21,994 bases of DNA, taken from Hofstenia miamia. Its lineage: Eukaryota > Xenacoelomorpha > Acoela > Hofsteniidae. A program made the translations under genes and the position numbers. The DNA lies in NCBI GenBank assembly GCA_900660155.1, contig CABFPE010000175.1, forward strand, positions 206,635 through 228,628, read 5' to 3'. Below, in pieces: positions 1 through 9,918 of the stretch; the first letter of the stretch is position 1, and each line of letters opens with the position of its first letter. The notes under the pieces are model-generated. The model did not search any database, was not told the DNA's origin, and saw only the letters and a list, made by a program, of their open reading frames with translations.

Positions 1-263
1 CATTTACCCTCTGCCAATATAATTAAATTATTTCATGCTTTAGTCACGAGTCATCTTAATCATGCAAATACATTTTTTTTAAAATTTAAATGAATCATTA
101 GTAAGAAAACTCACAATAGAAATAAAATGGGCTTTGAATGTTTGTCAGAAAAACTCCTCCAAAATAGAAATTACATTTTGTTATCCATGCTATTTCCAAA
201 TCAACTTTTTGTTTTTAATATTTTTTAAAATAACAAATCGATTACCTCCTTATAATTCAATAT

Positions 264-470
264 AATTTCCAATCTTTTTTCATAAGAGGAACTTTTTTCA
301 ATATAAGAACTAATCATTATAATATCATTAAATTTAGTAAAATAATCAAGCAACAGTCTTTTATTAATGTTGCAATTCACAATTGGAATCAATTACCAAA
401 TGAAATTAAAATGATTAAAAGTGCAATTAAGTTTAAAAGAAAGTTGAAAGCATTTATGTTGAAAGAATAA
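264..470 (+). pseudogene. 3' end of a non-LTR retrotransposon RT ORF (relic)
   Basis: Translating the frame that ends at the TAA at 468-470 gives a stretch containing IRTNHYNI, then NWNQLPNEIK, then KFKRKLKAF. This is the usual last block of CR1/Jockey-like LINE polyproteins: an R-rich segment, a WN-x-LP motif, and a basic FK-x-x-LK tail just before the stop. The same block occurs at about 16.7-16.9 kb in this window (IWNNLPKSIK, then VFKNEIKKYK), so two related elements left 3' ends here. Upstream the frame meets a TAA near 276 or earlier, and no RT core motifs are visible in 1-263, so this is a short relic. It is AT-rich like its surroundings. The assignment to a LINE C-terminus is fairly secure; the exact clade is not. 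Confidence 0.6.
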
Positions 471-2384
471 TTCATTTTGGGTAAATCATGGCTAGGATTC
501 AAATTTTACAATAAAGATTAGACAATAACACGCAAATAATTTCCATAGCATGAACAGAACAGATTTTATAGTCTTATTTTTTACTATTATTACTATTCAT
601 TGAAATTGAACAAAAATGTCTTGATGAGTTCTCATTCATTCATTTGAATATTTTCAAACAATTTTAAGAACATAGTCAACCTGCAACTTTTAATACTTCT
701 ACTGACTAGAGTTGGAAATATACAACTAAAGTGAAATATTTTCATGCTCTCTTCAATGATGGAATATCATTTGTATGGTCAATAGATGAACAAAAAAAAT
801 TTTTTTCATATCTTTTCTGCGTTTGTACACTACAAGGTTAATAAGAATAATGAATGCAGAAATATCTTAAACTTATTTCTACATCCACAATGTTATATCT
901 ATCTATATCTATCTATCTATCTATCTATATATATATATTTCCTAGCAATGTTCTTGAAAATATTTTACAGTACTTTCTGTACTTTAGAACAAATTATTGT
1001 AAGCCGTGAGAAACAGTGATATAATCTAACTGGGTGCCTCAGATTTATTTTATGCTCTTATTTTATGTATTTCAGTTTTTGAATTTAAATGGAAAGCTTT
1101 AAACATATTTTAGCTAGTTGTATCACTATCCCTGAGGATACAAACTTAATAGGATCCTTGCTGGGTGCTGCCACTACGCATTTAGGACAGGAATAGGCAT
1201 TATTAAATTAATGTCATCCATCAATGAAGCTGCTGGACGGCCAAAACCTTGGCTAACCCTGGTTTTACATTCAAATTTGTGACTTGAGACCTACGACCAG
1301 TATTCAAGTATTAATTGTATTGATTTAATTATTAAATGAGCTATTTCAATGGTATGTCAACTTCTGATGTAACTTAACATACATTTATTATTACTTTTTG
1401 ACATGTAGTAATTATATGTAAGGACGCTTGGCATGTACAAATAAAGAATCTTAGTAAATTGTATTGGTTAGCACCATTGCATGACATTTAATAGCACTGT
1501 ATACACGAACTTCAACACAACATTTGAGTGCACTGCACATGAGCTGAGGGACTGGAAATTTCCAAGGAAGACGAAGAAGCAGGTAGGCCAGATGGTGACT
1601 AAAAGCTAAAGTTCTGTCATCTAAGTGATGCAGTGTGGTTGGAGCTGTCTAAATGAACAACTACTTGTACTTAGAAGTCATAATGATGGAAATGCAACAC
1701 CATNACACACACCCCCGCCCGATACTCTGAGAAGAAACATCGAGCAAAGACTTCAATTGCAAAGTTCGCAAAAAGACATTTCTTGGTTGATTTAGAAGTT
1801 ATCCCTACTTTCCTGGTAATCGTCAGGTAAAGATTCTGAAATTGATTTCTTAATCATTAACTTTAGAGGTTTCATATTGCAGTAACTTTAACGTGTGACT
1901 TTAGTTATTGGATTGGTTTATTATTGTGACTTTTATAAGCATTCTCCTGTTGTAAAATAAATAAGTATCATTTGTTTTATATTTGAGAATTTAAAATTAA
2001 TTTTAGAGAGTAAAATTTCTAAATAAAAGTATATCAAAAGGGATTCGTCATTGCTTTAAAGAAATTAAGTACTGAAGTTGTTTAATGTTCGGAGGTACAA
2101 AGTAATTTTGTGTGGAATTTTACGGAGGGACTGATTTCAAATACAGAGTCCCTTAATTGAATTAGCATTAAAAGAATTAGAATTTTCAGAAAACATTAGG
2201 GTATCTTCTCTCTGTGGAAATTTAAAACGTTTTCAACATTAAGTTTTTGTCAGAGTTCCATTATAGAACAAGAGATATCTAGTGAAGCATGTTCTTTGAA
2301 GTAAGACTTGAAACTGTGTTAGTCAAGTAAGACCTTTTGGGAAACTTTGAAACAACGTAACTTAGCATTTTTATTGCATAAAAC
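471..2384. other. No supported gene
   Basis: This is AT-rich DNA with scattered stops in all frames. There is one slightly GC-richer patch at about 1145-1290 and another at about 1520-1660 (which includes a frame reading ELRDWKFPRKTKK), but neither has flanking splice sites or a recognisable domain. A single N at 1704 sits next to a C-rich stretch and marks an ambiguous base in the assembly. Nothing here can be named. Confidence 0.5.
894..938. repeat. CTAT/TA microsatellite
   Basis: A run of ctat/atct tetranucleotide units passes into a short (ta)n tract. It is a simple repeat. The reading frame across it (a lysine-rich then Tyr/Leu/Ser-rich peptide starting near 786) is only low-complexity translation. 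Confidence 0.9.
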
Positions 2385-2887
2385 CTCTCCGCTAAACAAC
2401 TCGTTTTGAGATAAAACTTTTTGGTTTTAGTAAATTCGTGAGAGACTTTAAGAAATATCAAAGTACAAACCAGTGGCTCTGAATAGAGGTTGTCCGCGGG
2501 AATTAGTATAAATCATAAACTTTAAGTGAGTGAGAATGATCGGTTTTAAAATTGAACCTACCATAACAGATATTGTTTGTATAACAGTGCAGGAAAGGAA
2601 CAGAAATTTTAATAATTCCGTACACATTGTTGTTGNCTCTCCGCTAAACAACTCGTGTTGAGATAAAACTTTTTGGTTGTAGTAAATTCGTGAGAGACTT
2701 TAAGAAATATCAAAGTACAAACCGGTGGCTCTGAATAGAGGTTGTCCGAGGTAGTTAGTATAAATCATAAATTTTACTTGAGTGTGAACGATCGGTTTTA
2801 AAATTGAACCTACCATAACATATATCGTTTGTATAACAGTGCAGACAGGGAACAGAAATTTTAATAATTCCGTGCACTTTGTTGTTG
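2385..2887. repeat. Two-copy tandem duplication, 252-bp unit
   Basis: The segment beginning ctctccgctaaacaactcg at 2385 occurs again at 2637, an offset of 252 bp. The two copies are collinear through to about 2887. They differ by scattered substitutions (for example at ctcgttttgag versus ctcgtgttgag, and ccagtggc versus ccggtggc), so the duplication is not recent. The only N nearby, at 2636, falls exactly on the junction between the copies. No coding potential is evident: the short frames in both orientations contain stops or the N. Confidence 0.85.
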
Positions 2888-3817
2888 AGAAAAAGCAACT
2901 CAGTAAATTATCATATATTGTAAGACTACTACAAAGACGTATTGTCTGTGTAACTCTTAAAATAGTAGTTAAACAATCCGGGTTTTATTATTTATATCTC
3001 GTCGTGCTTCTAATACCGTTTTAGAAGCTCGAGACTATAAACATTTTTGGTAACGTTGTCCTTAACAGATCCGGAACCTGTTAGTGGTTAATTTTTCCCG
3101 TCTTAGTAGTAATCTACTTTATAAAATCAAGGGCAGAGTTTAGCTGACCTGTCTTCTGATACTGGAATTTAGAGCAAAATAGTTCGCAATCGTGTTAGAC
3201 TTGTTTGTGGTGTTTAGTAAATTATTAGTTTTAGACTAAGTTTTAAAAAACCCCGTTTTAAATCAACCTTACTGCTGTACTTAGTATTGAACTGTCAGTA
3301 CAAGGAAATATTGTAAATTATTCTACAATACTGAACGAGCAGTCGGATTCTAGAAATATTTTGACTCACTGTTTAGAGTTAGAGGGACATTGACAAGAAA
3401 TTTCTTGGTGTTTAAACATTAGCAGAGACAGTAGTCTTTCGTATTTTTAAAATTTAATAATCGGACCTTTTGATAGATTTTTGAGAAGTCTGAGTTCAAC
3501 CCCTTGACGGTACATTGAACACCCTCGTGATTTTAGGCTTTAATCTTAGTGACTTAGTTTCCTTTCTCGGCTACACTTTCGGTTATAAAACTCCTGAGTT
3601 AAAATCCTTTTTCACGACAGATTGGAAATCCAAGAGTCGACGGAAGAGCTCACTTCAGTGTAATTCATACGTTCTATCTTGGGTTCGAAATGCTAAATTG
3701 TTCGTAAATGATTGTCATCAACATATATGACATTAATATTCACATACACACACAATTTTATAATATTTATAAAAATAATCATTGAAACTAAGATATTTAA
3801 AAGTCTCTGTTTTACAG
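2888..3817. other. No supported gene; one weak + strand frame
   Basis: The stretch is less A-rich than its flanks. A + frame at 3515-3730 (71 codons, opening at a non-ATG codon) contains LSDLVSFLGYTFGYKTPELK and ends in TGA. I recognise no domain and no clear splice acceptor for it. A possible donor (gtaaat, about 3704) could link it to the terminal exon candidate at 3818, but nothing else supports that. A frame near 3065-3140 contains QIRNLLVVNFSRLSSNLLY with nearby stops. The region may be a decayed repeat. Confidence 0.35.
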
Positions 3818-4081
3818 AGTTCCAAAAACTTTGATTTCCAGTGTATCACTGTATCAAGAAAAATACGGGAAAACATGACTCCGCATGACAATGTCAAGAA
3901 ATTGAATAAATACGTGTATATTGCAAAAACGTACAAATATTTTAACAATTTGCTACGACTAGAAAAAATATCAATATTAGAACTGCATTTGGTTTCCCTT
4001 GGGACAATGTCGAAGACGATATTTTTCTATGAACCAAAAAAACAAATGATAAGCTTCTCCTCAGCAGAGGCCATTACTTAA
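3818..4081 (+). CDS. Possible terminal exon, product unknown (weak resemblance to POP7/RPP20)
   Basis: A good splice acceptor (tctctgttttacag, ending at 3817) is followed by 87 open codons and TAA at 4079-4081. The peptide begins SSKNFDFQC and includes KYVYIAKTYKYFNNLLRLEK, then SILELHLVSLGTMSKTI. The order VY-x4-KT-x8-LxR, then a hydrophobic strand, then H-x3-LG-x2-(I/M)-x-(K/R) resembles the Alba-fold POP7/RPP20 subunits of RNase P/MRP. The match is short, and the loop before the second half would be deleted. Upstream exons are not identified. It converges on the zinc-finger gene on the other strand, with about 105 bp between the stop codons. That is a plausible gene arrangement, but no AATAAA signal is visible for either. 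It could instead be a chance open frame or a pseudogene. Confidence 0.35.
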   Translation, partial: SSKNFDFQCITVSRKIRENMTPHDNVKKLNKYVYIAKTYKYFNNLLRLEKISILELHLVSLGTMSKTIFFYEPKKQMISFSSAEAIT

Positions 4082-4185
4082 AACAAATTTGCATGTTTGA
4101 ACGCATCCATGGTAGCAATTAGTGGAACGAGAAAAAATCCATGGAAAATATCAAATTAAAAACTCAAAAGCGGTGACGATGCCCA

Positions 4186-5195
4186 TTAATATTTTGTAGT
4201 GCGTAAAGTTACAAAACTGACTGTATGGAGTCCAAAACGCCTGGCCCTTTTGGGAGATGAGTTATCCTCAGCTTCTTGCTCAGCAACTGGCTGTTCACTT
4301 TGGATTGAAGGGAATGCTGGCATCACATTCTTTATTTCTTCTTGTGACATTCTATGAATCTAAAAAAACATTTCGCTTAAATCAGGCAATTAATCAAATT
4401 CACGTTTCGTGATCTTCCATTAATGAATTCATTAAGAATACACGCGCGCAAAGGGTTGATTGGTATCGTATCAGGAGGAATAACCTAATAATTAACCACC
4501 AATTAATGCTGCGCCAATGTGCAGGAAATCGAATTTAATACTAAAAAATCATTTTTCACATTCTTGAAGTTTTTTAATCATGATAATTCGAGTCTTATTG
4601 TAAATGCAAATTGATTTCAGTCATATATTTGCTAGAATTGTAAAGATTTATATAAAAAACTTACGGTTTTAAGATGTCTTCTGAGTGATGCCTTCTGTTT
4701 ATATCTCTGAGAGCATTTCACGCATTTATAAGGCTTGATATTACAATGGGTGTTTTTGTGATTACGAAGTGCATCTTTACGTCTACTGGCGAATGAACAC
4801 AGCTCACACTTGTAGGGCTTGTAAAGAACGTGTGTCTTGCTATGGCGTGATAAATTTCTTTTTTGAGTGAAAGATGTACCGCATTCATTGCATACGAAAA
4901 CCCACTCTCCTAATTAAATATATTATAATGGGAAAAATTTAAAATAATTGGAAATTTATTACAACTATTTATATTTAAGCAAATATGTTGCGAGAAAAAG
5001 ATTAGCTTTTATACGGGGACTTGGAATGTTTGATTTAAAACTTTCAACATCCCAAAGATTATCGGGAGCGCTTGAACCTAAGTCTGAAGTTGGGCTTGAG
5101 GAATCTATTGTAAGTGGGGTGTCTTCTGCGGGTGAGAAGCTTGAAAAGTGTGTAGAGAGATCGATAGCTACATCTATTTCTTGAGAATAAGACAT
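4186..5195 (-). CDS. Three-finger C2H2 zinc-finger protein, three exons, 199 aa
   Basis: The exons on the - strand are 5195-5015, 4909-4665 and 4359-4186; they total 600 nt with every splice phase matching. Intron 1 (105 bp) runs gtataa to attag and intron 2 (305 bp) runs gtaagt to ttttag. The N-terminus (residues 1-60) is acidic and Ser/Thr-rich and could be a regulatory or activation segment. Finger 1 uses Cys67, Cys70, His83, His87. Finger 2 uses Cys95, Cys98, His111, His115. Finger 3 uses Cys123, Cys126, His139, His144. The linkers contain KPYKC, as in DNA-binding arrays. Intron 2 lies between the two histidines of finger 3, so exon 3 supplies the last zinc ligand. A basic PKRARR stretch (about 178-183) may be a nuclear localisation signal. 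The likely role is a nuclear DNA- or RNA-binding regulator; the target is unknown. I start at the first in-frame ATG, 5195; upstream codons stay open without an ATG. The orthologue was not identified. Confidence 0.85.
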
Positions 5196-5440
5196 CTGCT
5201 TATCTTCGTTGATAAAGAATGAGTAAGAAACTGGGATAATCTGTTGACAGAACGAACTGGAACGCAAAGCAAATTACAACCGGAACGGGCAAACTATAAT
5301 TAGCGAGTAAATTTAATACCGATGCAGTGGCAAACTTATCTAAACGGGTCTGGTAGCTTAGCCAATCAGATCGGGCATACGAAGGTAGCGCTGACTGGAA
5401 TATTAGAACATGCTGCCAATAAGATTTGCTTACGTCAAAA
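5196..5440 (-). promoter_or_regulatory. Probable promoter region of the zinc-finger gene
   Basis: Upstream of the 5195 start codon there is an ETS-type CCGGAA core (5280-5285), two CCAAT boxes read on the + strand (5362-5366, 5416-5420) and a CRE-like TTACGTCA (5430-5437). No TATA box lies at a suitable distance. The stretch is GC-richer than the flanks. This is an inference from motif clustering; no transcription start can be placed. Confidence 0.4.
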
Positions 5441-5790
5441 TTTGAAATAATCGCAATTTGTGATCAGCGGAATGTTAGGCTACTACTAAAATCACAACTT
5501 GTGAATTTGAAATAAAACTCATTTCCGCATTTGTCAAAAATGTAAAATTTTATTGTTTTACATAAGCTCCAATTTCAATTTATAATTTTCTTAAAAATTT
5601 TGGTTATTGAAATGAAACGCGTAAATATCATGATAATTTTTGCATGGAACTTTACAAGGTCAATTTGTTATGGACTTTGACTTTCAGAATTAGTGGCTGA
5701 TTCTAATATATAAATGCCTGCTTATAATTGTATTTGATAATACAGTATGATAAATTCGTTAACGTGCACATCAATTGAATTTGGTTTCTT
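5417..5790. repeat. Diverged direct duplication, copy 1
   Basis: This copy is collinear with 6336-6695 at an offset of about 919 bp. Shared blocks in order are caataagatt, gatcagcggaat, atcacaacttgtgaattt, acgcgtaaatatc, aggtcaatt, gataatacagta and atcaattgaattt. Small indels and substitutions separate the copies. A near-palindrome tcacaacttgtga is kept in both. It starts in the upstream region of the zinc-finger gene. Confidence 0.8.
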
Positions 5791-6335
5791 AATTATATAT
5801 AAATAAGATGTTTTGTTGCAACTGCTGATATTTTTAAGTTGTGTAGATTGAAATAATTAAAAAACAACGATTTTGTTGTGAACAAGAAATAAATCGAACT
5901 AGAATTACTAATATATAAAATAATGATTCGGATCTTCAATGCAGTACATGGAAAACGTGTCTCCTTACGACGATATGTGAGATTAAGATGTTTGCTTAAC
6001 TGTACACCCATCTAGTTCATCTATATTAGATATTTATGTATTTTACAAAGTACATGCTATGTATGTCATAATCAAATACGAATCATTGTAAAGTACTAAC
6101 ATAGTTAGATGCTGATGATTTGCAAAATTAAATTTGACATGGAAAATTTCTCATTGAGATTTTTGAGAAAATATTTTGCATTGCGTGTACATGAATAGCT
6201 TTTTTCACAATATAGGGTAAAAGGAGGGAATATGACATCGTAGTGAATACAAGACCATAGCAGTCAAGCGCACCCTGCCTTCCTTGGTCTTAGAAAATGG
6301 ATTGTTATATATCATCCCTATTATCATTTCTCCTA

Positions 6336-6695
6336 CAATAAGATTGACTTAGGTCAAAGCTGGAAATATTTGCATTTTTGATCAGCGGAATTTTACACTA
6401 TCACAAAAATCACAACTTGTGAATTTGAAATAAAGTTAAACTTGTTAAAAATATTTTCCTCAAAAAAATATAAGAATTTTCTTATTCACGTAAGCTCAAT
6501 TTTCAATTTATTATTTCAATTTGCATGAAATCGAACGCGTAAATATCGTGGTTAATTTTACATGCAACTTTATCAGGTCAATTGACACTCACAACTAGTG
6601 CTGATCCTAATACATAAATGTGTGTATATAATTGCATTTGATAATACAGTAGGATAAATTGATTAATTTGTATATCAATTGAATTTATGTTTTAG
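6336..6695. repeat. Diverged direct duplication, copy 2
   Basis: This is the second copy of the unit at 5417-5790, in the same orientation. The CRE-like TTACGTCA of copy 1 reads ttaggtca here, so that site is lost or altered. No coding sequence is associated with this copy. Between the two copies (5791-6335) I see no gene, only short AT-rich frames. Confidence 0.8.
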
Positions 6696-6898
6696 TTTTT
6701 GTCAAAGTTTAGTAGGAACAAAATTATTTAATGACTTGATATTTTTTATAATAAAATTAGTAATGCATGTAGTTCCAATGCATAGAATTTATGTTTTATC
6801 CCTCTGATTGATAATATATTAAAATTTATTTTTTCTAATTTTACTAAATGTATAAAAAATGCCTAATTGATCGAATATCAATTTCTGGAGACAGGTAG

Positions 6899-7029
6899 AA
6901 ACCGGTCGAAATTCTGGAAAATAGAGCGGTTGACTGTCCGGTTCGAAGGCCGCTTCCGATAAAGCTTGTTTGGTTCAGTCGGGAGGGCAGAATCTTGACT
7001 GTTTCCAACTTTGATGGTTCCATATACAT
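6899..7029 (+). CDS. Possible internal exon, Ig-like (uncertain strand)
   Basis: This is a distinctly GC-richer patch in AT-rich DNA. On the + strand the frame from 6899 reads KPVEILENRAVDCPV, then PIKLVWFSREGRIL, then DGSIYM, and a good donor (cat, gtaaag) begins at 7030. The order of Cys, then a Pro-x-x-hydrophobic-x-W, then G-R-x-L resembles the B-C-C' strands of an immunoglobulin domain. The acceptor (ggtag, ending 6898) lacks a strong pyrimidine tract, and an in-frame TAG ends there. The - strand is also open (about 60 codons), so the strand is not settled. No neighbouring exon was found. Confidence 0.25.
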
Positions 7030-7986
7030 GTAAAGACAAATATAAAAATATTATCACTTGAACGAGATTCCTAAGATATTCACTTAAATTTCTCCAGATT
7101 AGCTGCTATATGACCTCCCCTGGCAAAGAAGTAATAATAAACCCTCCAAATGCATTCATCAATAAAATGCTACAATTCTAATATTTAAAATCTTATATTG
7201 CATGTTTTAAAATCGCATGATTTTATTTACAGTCATTGTTGAGGTCCATTGCGTTATTAGTCACGAATCAAACCTAATCATGTTCAATTATGTAATTTGT
7301 AAAGTCTAAATGCGACTATCCGGCGTCACAGTAGCTTCATTGTGGAATTGTGGAATAGCACTCATTAACTCATTGATTGCGCACGACGAGTCATGAAATG
7401 ACTATTCTGGATTAATTTTAAATAATTGAAGTTGTATAAATTAAAAATAGGCTTTTTCAAGAACAACTAAATAGGCAATATTTATCCAAATTTAGTTTGG
7501 ATTTTTAGAAATTCATATTTTCAAGACTTATGGCAATTCTGTAATGTATTATTATTGAATGTACGTAAATGTTTATTGTTTATGTTAATTTCTGCTGCTT
7601 CGTTTTATTTATTATTTTATTACTTTTAAATAAAAATGTATGTCAAATATGCTACCAAGCGAGGCTTGGCCAAGGCCGCCGAGTCTAGAACCAGGCGGAA
7701 AAAATAGAATGAACAAGGTGTGACATTTTTATACAGTGGGCCTAGAATTATATACTCATCAAGGGCGTGGTCAGGATTTCCGCTTAGAGGGACGAAGTGT
7801 TGTAATCGGATTTTACTGAAAAGCCTAAAATTAGATAAAGAAATATCAGTTCTGATTATAACTGTTAACCCAATATATATATTGCTGGTAAACATGCTTG
7901 ATTTGCAAATCTACTAAAAACTATGCGTTCCAAAAATTCAATAAACGCAAAGTTATTGTGTTTCTGCTGATTAATTTGGATTCAAC
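7030..7986. other. No supported gene; GC-richer repeat-like patch
   Basis: Most of this is AT-rich and closed in all frames. A patch at about 7650-7800 (containing ggccaaggccgccgag and a nearby agggcgtggtcagg) is open on both strands for 65-89 codons. It has no recognised domain and looks like an interspersed repeat fragment. The missing downstream exons of the serine protease were looked for here (His, Asp and Ser motif codons on the - strand) and not seen. Confidence 0.4.
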
Positions 7987-8661
7987 CAGGGATCCAACAT
8001 GATTAATCGCCAAGGCGATTAATCGAGATTAATCGGATGTCTTAATCTATCGTGCTGATCTGGTAGATTAGATTAATCGTAAACAGCGTGCTCGATTAAC
8101 CTAGATTATTCCAATTAAGTTGATGCTTATGCATTCAGTTACATGTCATTTTCGGTTTGATCTTATCTATGACCACTATTGTTGTGTCATATGTTTTACA
8201 AAAGAAAACCTTAACACCTGACATAGAAGAGATTATAGGCATCTAACATACTTAGGAAACTTTGGATGTCGCCTAATTCTATATATAAGGATTCTCGATT
8301 TTATCACACTGATTTCTAATCAGATTGAGAGACTGTTCAGCAAAGCTGGTTATGCTCTATCTGATTAACCAAAATCGTTTATTACCCCTCAACTTAGAGA
8401 TCCAAATATTTTTTTACGCTAACAAGCACATATGGAGTAAAATGATTTCAGGAAATAATCTCAAATAACAATAATAGTTGATATTTTCTATTTTGAATAT
8501 CTTTCAATTGATACATTGTATTTTGAATATTTTTAAACAGAGAGTAGATTAATCGAAGATTAATCGCGATTATTAATCGCGTGGCAGCAGCGATTACGAT
8601 TATTCTATCGCCAAAATTTTTTTTCATACGATTAATCGCGATTAAAATCTAACGATCCCTG
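7987..8661 (+). mobile_element. Internally deleted hAT-superfamily element, 675 bp
   Basis: The element starts CAGGGATCC and ends GATCCCTG, giving an 8-bp terminal inverted repeat. It is flanked by a perfect 8-bp duplication, gattcaac, at 7979-7986 and 8662-8669; 8-bp duplications are the hAT hallmark. Both ends carry many copies of GATTAATCG (four exact on the left, three on the right), several extended to the palindrome CGATTAATCG. Such subterminal repeats are typical transposase-binding sites in hAT elements, though this is inference here. The centre holds a short relic of the transposase C-terminus. It lies downstream (- strand sense) of the protease exon ending at 8923. Confidence 0.9.
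8309..8420 (+). pseudogene. hAT transposase C-terminal dimerisation relic
   Basis: Inside the 675-bp element one frame reads SNQIERLFSKAGYALSD, a stop, then FITPQLRDPNIFL. This matches the hAT C-terminal pattern SSA-x-x-ERxFS-x-AG followed by R-x-x-L-x-P. The serine pair and alanine are altered (SNQI), and a TAA replaces the expected basic residue after LSD. Only about 37 codons survive, so the element could move only with a transposase supplied by a relative. Confidence 0.75.
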
Positions 8662-8922
8662 GATTCAACAGTACTTTCAAAGAATTTCTTTTTTGTATGT
8701 CTTCAAACGTTTTTGGCCAAAATTTGTGTTGACCAACTCGTAAATAAAATTATACAAAACTGTGGGCAAGGGTTTGAATAAGTAACTTCAACATATTTAA
8801 CTTATATTACTATAATTCCCTTTGTAACGAACATGTATTTAATGGTTGCATCAATATTTCTAACTAATCAAGAGGTTGGATTTATTAGATTATATAAAAT
8901 TATTCATTATATAAAATAATAC

Positions 8923-9918
8923 CTGGATAATAAAACTCCTCCACAATCAACCTTTCCAACAGAGTTGACAATAATTGCTATAATCCATGGCCAATTATGC
9001 GCATTTGCAGGAAAGCCACCTACAACGCGTTTTCGTGTTTTCTTTAGCAATCTATAAAAATGTATACATTCTTTATTTATAATCTATTACTCCGCAGTCG
9101 CGCAAAAAGTTTGTAAATCTGCACAGATGAAATATATTCTTGTTAAGCACATATAATAATCCTAAATATTCTACTGGTCGACTTTATGCTGAGGTTTACC
9201 AAGTCTATCAAAGTACAATCTTTCTTTTTATTAGAATTACGTACATCAAGCCAAGCCTAATGATTCTAAATGACAGTCAGTACAAGCCTAATATATTGTT
9301 ACATGATTCTTAAATTTCTCCAGGTAAAATAGTATTTATAAAAGAAAACGGAGGTATCACTATTTGAAATGTCCAAATTTTCATACACACAAAAATTTAA
9401 GATGCAGAAATTATGCAAAATAACAACTTTTTTAGCAATATATGCAAGAACTTTAAATATTTTCAGATCAAATGACGCACATTTAACCATGTCTATATGT
9501 CATCCCCAAATATAATCCTCTGTATCATTATCGTAGAATTAATATTGTAAACTTCAGGTTGATTCTAAGAAAATTCTTAAATTTTAGACATTTGTGTTTT
9601 GTATTCTTATGAAAAAAAATTTTTAAGAAAGAAAGAGTGCAGCTAAATTCACATTGTAGGCATGGGTAGATTATATATAAAACATAAATAAATTTTAATG
9701 ACTAATATCGCACCTTGTTCCACATTGACCAAGACTAAAATCAGGTTCCTGGTGACACCACCAACTTTGAGATTCGCCACAACGTCCTCTATCGAGTACG
9801 TGGAAGGAATCTGTACAGGTTGTTCCGTTGCATTTCTGATTATTAGCTCTTCTGTGAAAACTGAACCGTTGTTCTGTACAAAGTTTCTCACATTTGCGCA
9901 ACCTTGTACTGTACAGCT
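8923..9918 (-). CDS. Secreted trypsin-like serine protease, two consecutive exons (partial)
   Basis: Exon a is 9918-9714 (205 bp, acceptor ttcag, donor aag/gtgcga). It encodes a cysteine-rich stem with seven Cys in 67 codons, including CNGTTC and SWWCHQE, ending GQCGT. Exon b is 9051-8923 (129 bp, acceptor ttatag, donor ccag/gtatta). The AG at the end of exon a joins A of exon b to give Arg with no frame break. It then reads LLKKTRKR followed by VVGGFPANAHNWPWIIAI, and CGGVLLS. The R/VVGG activation site, WPW, and CGG are the start of an S1 (chymotrypsin-fold) domain, and the Cys before it is the one that normally tethers stem to protease. The stem domain type is not recognised. Exons for His, Asp and Ser (AAHC, DIAL, GDSGG) were not found below 8923. 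The gene may have long introns continuing out of the window, or may be broken. Confidence 0.75.

Noticed and set aside
3515..3730. + strand 71-codon frame as a coding exon
   Set aside because: It opens at a non-ATG codon without a good acceptor and has no recognised domain; mentioned only as a weak frame.
4948..5184. + strand open frame of 78 codons
   Set aside because: Antisense to exon 1 of the zinc-finger gene, which is supported by exact splice phases on the - strand.
5793..6011. - strand 72-codon frame (GVQLSKHLNLTYRRKE)
   Set aside because: It is low in complexity after the first 30 residues, and there is no splice context or recognised family.
6930..6965. tRNA-like ggttcgaa box
   Set aside because: No matching A box, acceptor stem or anticodon arm could be laid out around it.
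7626..7895. - strand frame of 89 codons considered as a middle exon of the serine protease
   Set aside because: It has no AAHC, DIAL or Hp-Y pattern in any frame, and the patch is open on both strands like a repeat fragment.
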